DNA of 8,258 nucleotides from contig JAGCLR010000023.1 in the NCBI GenBank assembly GCA_017646885.1, forward strand, positions 1 to 8,258, given 5' to 3'. Numbering within the stretch: position 1 is the stretch's first letter; each line of letters begins with the position of its first letter. The stretch is from Methanobrevibacter sp. GTDB taxonomy: Archaea; Methanobacteriota; Methanobacteria; Methanobacteriales; Methanobacteriaceae. The translations under genes were made by a program, and so were the position numbers. Below, one piece after another: positions 5,997 to 8,258 of the stretch. The notes below the pieces were generated by a model. It had not been told where the DNA came from. It made no database searches and was given only the letters and a program-made list of their open reading frames with translations.

Positions 5997-6944
5997 TTAA
6001 TTATTATATTTTGCGAAAGCTAAGCATCCACCTTGACAACTTTTATCTTTAAATTTTTCACAAAAAGAACAATTTCCACTTGAATTTTTTTCTTGTAATG
6101 GACACATTTTTTCATTTTGTAAATATTCAGTTAGTTCTGATAAATTTTCAAATTGATTTATATCCACGGGGTCATAAGAACCAAAACAAGCAGTTGCTTT
6201 CATATCAGCCGTTATATCTACTACTGGATGACATACAGGATGCCAATTTTCAATATATTTTTTAAATTCTTCTAATTCTTCTTCTGAGAAGTAGCATTCA
6301 GGCACATGATTACAATCCAGTCTTACTTTAACTCCATATTCTTTAGCTTTATTCATAAAATCGAGGAAAATTATTTTTGCTTGCTTATAATATTCATCTT
6401 TATTAACATGAGTATAGTCACAAGTTGGAGCGACAAAACTACAGCGAACATTAGTTTTATAATATCGTTTAGCAGCTTTTAATATGTATTCATAATCTTT
6501 AATATCTGGATATAAATTTATACCTAAATTAACGAATTTAATTTTACCGTTTGCTTTTAATTGTTCTAAATTAAATAAAATTTTATTCCAATTAGACTCT
6601 CCAATGATATTGGGTTCATTTAAATTTAATAAACAAGTAAAATTTTTATTTAAATATGGAATTACTTTTTCTAAATAAATTCCATTGCTAAATATAACCA
6701 AAGGAATTTTATTTATATTAGAAAAATTTAAAAATTGTTTTAGAATTGTTCTAAAATGAGAATGAGTTGTTGGTTCTCCACCGATAATACCAATTCTACC
6801 AACATTTGGACTTTTACTTAAAAAAGATAAAATATCATCCAGCTACTCTTTAGTGATTTCTTTTTTATCTTCTTGAATAAATTCATCAGCAAAACAATAA
6901 GGACATTTTAAATTACAGTAATTAGTAATTGCAATATTTGCCAT
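5997..6944 (-). CDS. Radical SAM enzyme with a reduced SPASM-like C-terminus, 315 aa, one in-frame TAG
   Basis: A radical S-adenosylmethionine enzyme: it should use a [4Fe-4S] cluster to cleave SAM and form the 5'-deoxyadenosyl radical. The cluster motif is CNLKCPYC (Cys10, 14, 17), close to the N-terminus. GIIGGEPT (52-59) is the SAM-binding GGE motif, and VIFSNG, LNLNEP and VNLGINLYP follow as barrel strands. The C-terminus has C238 and C253, then C292-x2-C295-x7-C303-x3-C307 (CSFC ... CQGGCLAF) and stops eight residues later. That resembles the end of a SPASM domain without its last cysteine, so it may carry one auxiliary cluster or a variant pair. Codon 34 is TAG (6843-6845, KE-Q-LDDIL); without read-through only an incomplete start would be made. 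The ATG follows the previous stop by 2 nt, with GAGGAG as ribosome binding site. The substrate is unknown. Confidence 0.9.
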
Positions 6945-6946
6945 AT

Positions 6947-8215
6947 TTATTGCTCCTCTTTTTTCTTTCTTTCAATTTCTTTTATTTCGGTTAAACTAAA
7001 ATAATTATTTCTTTTTAATAGATTAATGAAAATAGGATTATAAGTTTTATCTTCTATATCAATATCTTTAATTAATTCATAAATACCATTCAATAACAAT
7101 TTATTATATTTACAAACTCTTGGATTTAAAGTTGTATATGAAGGGTCGTGCTCATAGTTATTACCCATACATCCTCCATTACAAACATTTGCCCATGGAC
7201 AATCTTTACAAGAATTTTTAATTAATTGCTGTTGTTTAGCTAAAGTATTTAATAAAGCAGGGTGAAATAATAAATCACTATAATGCTCAATATCTCGTAT
7301 ATTTACAATAGTATTGTCTTTAGCGCTAGAACCACATTGACCTATATTGCCATATGGGTCCACAATAAACCAGCCTTTTAAACAATATCCATCTTCACAG
7401 ATTGAAGTAAATCCTAATAATCTAGCAATATGCCTTGTTAAATATCTATCTTCAATTGGATTATTTGTATCATGAATCCAATAATTTAAATAATCTAAAA
7501 CATATTGAGCGCTTTCTTCGCTAGTTAATAAAAAAGGATTTGTATTTTCAACAACATTTTCTCTAACTACACAACTCTAAAAACATTTAATACCAATTGA
7601 TTTATAATACTCATAATTTTCAATCATATGATGAGCAGTTTCTTTTGTATAAACAGTAATAAAGCCCGGGAAATTATCAATTGTCTTTGATAATTCTAGA
7701 ATTTTTTTTGTAGACATCACGCCTCTATTATGGTCATTATCAATTCCATCAAAAGAAGTTCCCCAATTAATATTTAAATCTTTATACAATTGAATTTTTT
7801 CTGGAGTTAAAGCTACACTATTTGTTTGAAGAGTTGTTTTAAAATCAAAATTATTTTTATGTTTTATTTCTTCAACCAATTGAATTAGAGAGTCTGGTAG
7901 TAAAGTTGGTTCTCCACCATGCCAAGTTAACTCTCTCATCATTGGCCCTAATTTTTCAATAGTCATTCTAGCTATATCTTCAGACATAATTTTAGTATAA
8001 TAATTATCTCTTAATTTATTATGCTCACAATAAATACAGTTTAAATTACAAGTATAATTACCATGCATTAAAACTAGAATCTTAGGATTGTCTCTATCTT
8101 TATTAGTAGTAAATTTTATTCTATTATAATATAAATCATTTATTAACTACTAATTTTTTTCTCGTTTATTGGTTGGAAATAAATTATATTTTAAAAATAA
8201 ATTAAAATCAGTCAT
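6947..8215 (-). CDS. Radical SAM/SPASM enzyme, 422 aa, three in-frame TAG codons including a tandem pair
   Basis: Reading TAG as Gln joins what looks like two fragments into one enzyme. The radical SAM cluster motif is CNLNCIYC (Cys56, 60, 63); WHGGEPT (98-104), LQTNS (129-133) and GTSFDG (152-157) follow, as in sulfatase-maturase-like enzymes. The C-terminus fits the full seven-cysteine SPASM signature: C278-x10-G289-x4-C294, then C336-x2-C339-x5-C345-x3-C349, then C368, so two auxiliary [4Fe-4S] clusters are expected. Such enzymes usually modify ribosomal peptides or proteins. In-frame TAGs are codons 22 and 23 (8147-8152, adjacent) and 213 (7577-7579). The stop is TAA. The start at 8215 has AAGGAG 6 nt upstream; an in-frame ATG at 8239 lies upstream of that site and is less likely. 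The gene is AT-rich with many AGA and ATA codons. No precursor peptide is visible; anything further upstream is outside the window. Confidence 0.92.
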
Positions 8216-8221
8216 TTTTAT

Positions 8222-8227
8222 CTCCTT
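8222..8227 (-). promoter_or_regulatory. Ribosome binding site for the first radical-SAM gene
   Basis: AAGGAG on the minus strand, 6 nt before the ATG at 8215; it decides the start over the in-frame ATG at 8239. The remaining bases to 8258 contain a TATTAT that could be a -10, but its -35 would be outside the window, so no promoter is called. Confidence 0.8.
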
Positions 8228-8258
8228 AGCTTGAAACATAATATTTTTTTGCGTTAAA

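Noticed and set aside
6947..7363. A separate 138-residue protein starting at the GTG at 7363
   Set aside because: The frame continues open upstream to the TAG at 7577 and on to the radical SAM core; the piece is only the SPASM part, and no ribosome binding site precedes the GTG.
634..8215. Four pseudogenes or sequencing errors as the explanation for the broken frames
   Set aside because: All eleven interruptions are the same codon, TAG, always in frame; random decay would also give TAA, TGA and frameshifts, and no gene ends at TAG.
634..8215. TAG as pyrrolysine
   Set aside because: Pyrrolysine is rare and limited to a few protein families; eleven TAGs in unrelated genes at Gln-compatible positions do not fit.
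1..8258. CRISPR array, tRNA gene, insertion sequence or attachment site
   Set aside because: No regularly spaced repeats, cloverleaf, transposase or terminal repeats were seen; in particular no suppressor tRNA is present in this window.

Overview
The window looks like part of a tailed-phage (or phage-like) genome that reads TAG as an amino acid, most likely glutamine. All eleven genes are on the minus strand, so they read from high to low coordinates. Four genes (folA 634-1122, a DUF4041/GIY-YIG gene 2289-3236, and two radical-SAM genes 5997-6944 and 6947-8215) are interrupted only by TAG, eleven times in total. None is broken by TAA, TGA or a frameshift, and reading through restores complete, recognisable domains. 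All ten visible gene ends use TAA or TGA. Many interrupted reading frames here are therefore fragments of intact genes, and a standard-code annotation would miscall them. The sigma-70 promoters (TTGAC-like / TGnTATAAT) and strong AAGGAG ribosome binding sites suggest a Bacillota (Clostridia-like) host rather than Bacteroidota. No suppressor tRNA lies in the window.

Layout in transcription order, right to left. (1) 8215-5997: an AT-rich two-gene operon with a complete radical-SAM/SPASM enzyme and, 2 nt further on, a second radical-SAM enzyme with a reduced auxiliary-cluster domain. It is closed by a 12-bp hairpin. (2) Promoter, then NAD-dependent DNA ligase (5907-3910). (3) Promoter, then a 64-aa helical protein (3846-3652). 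(4) Promoter, then an 88-aa winged-helix protein (3558-3292) and a 10-bp hairpin terminator. (5) A compact run: membrane-anchored coiled-coil/DUF4041/GIY-YIG protein, small P-loop protein, thymidylate synthase and dihydrofolate reductase, the last two sharing an ATGA overlap. (6) Promoter, then a 119-aa winged-helix protein and the start of an unrecognised gene that runs off the left edge. No stretch over 300 bases lacks a gene, and the plus strand carries no credible gene.

The genes fit an early/middle phage module: dTMP supply (ThyA with FolA), DNA joining (LigA), a putative nuclease and small transcription regulators. The least expected part is the radical-SAM pair. SPASM enzymes usually modify peptides or proteins, and no precursor peptide is visible here. 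A second pattern is regulatory: the genes directly behind the four strong promoters contain no TAG, while all TAG codons fall in genes without a visible promoter of their own. That would fit recoding that controls when full-length products appear.
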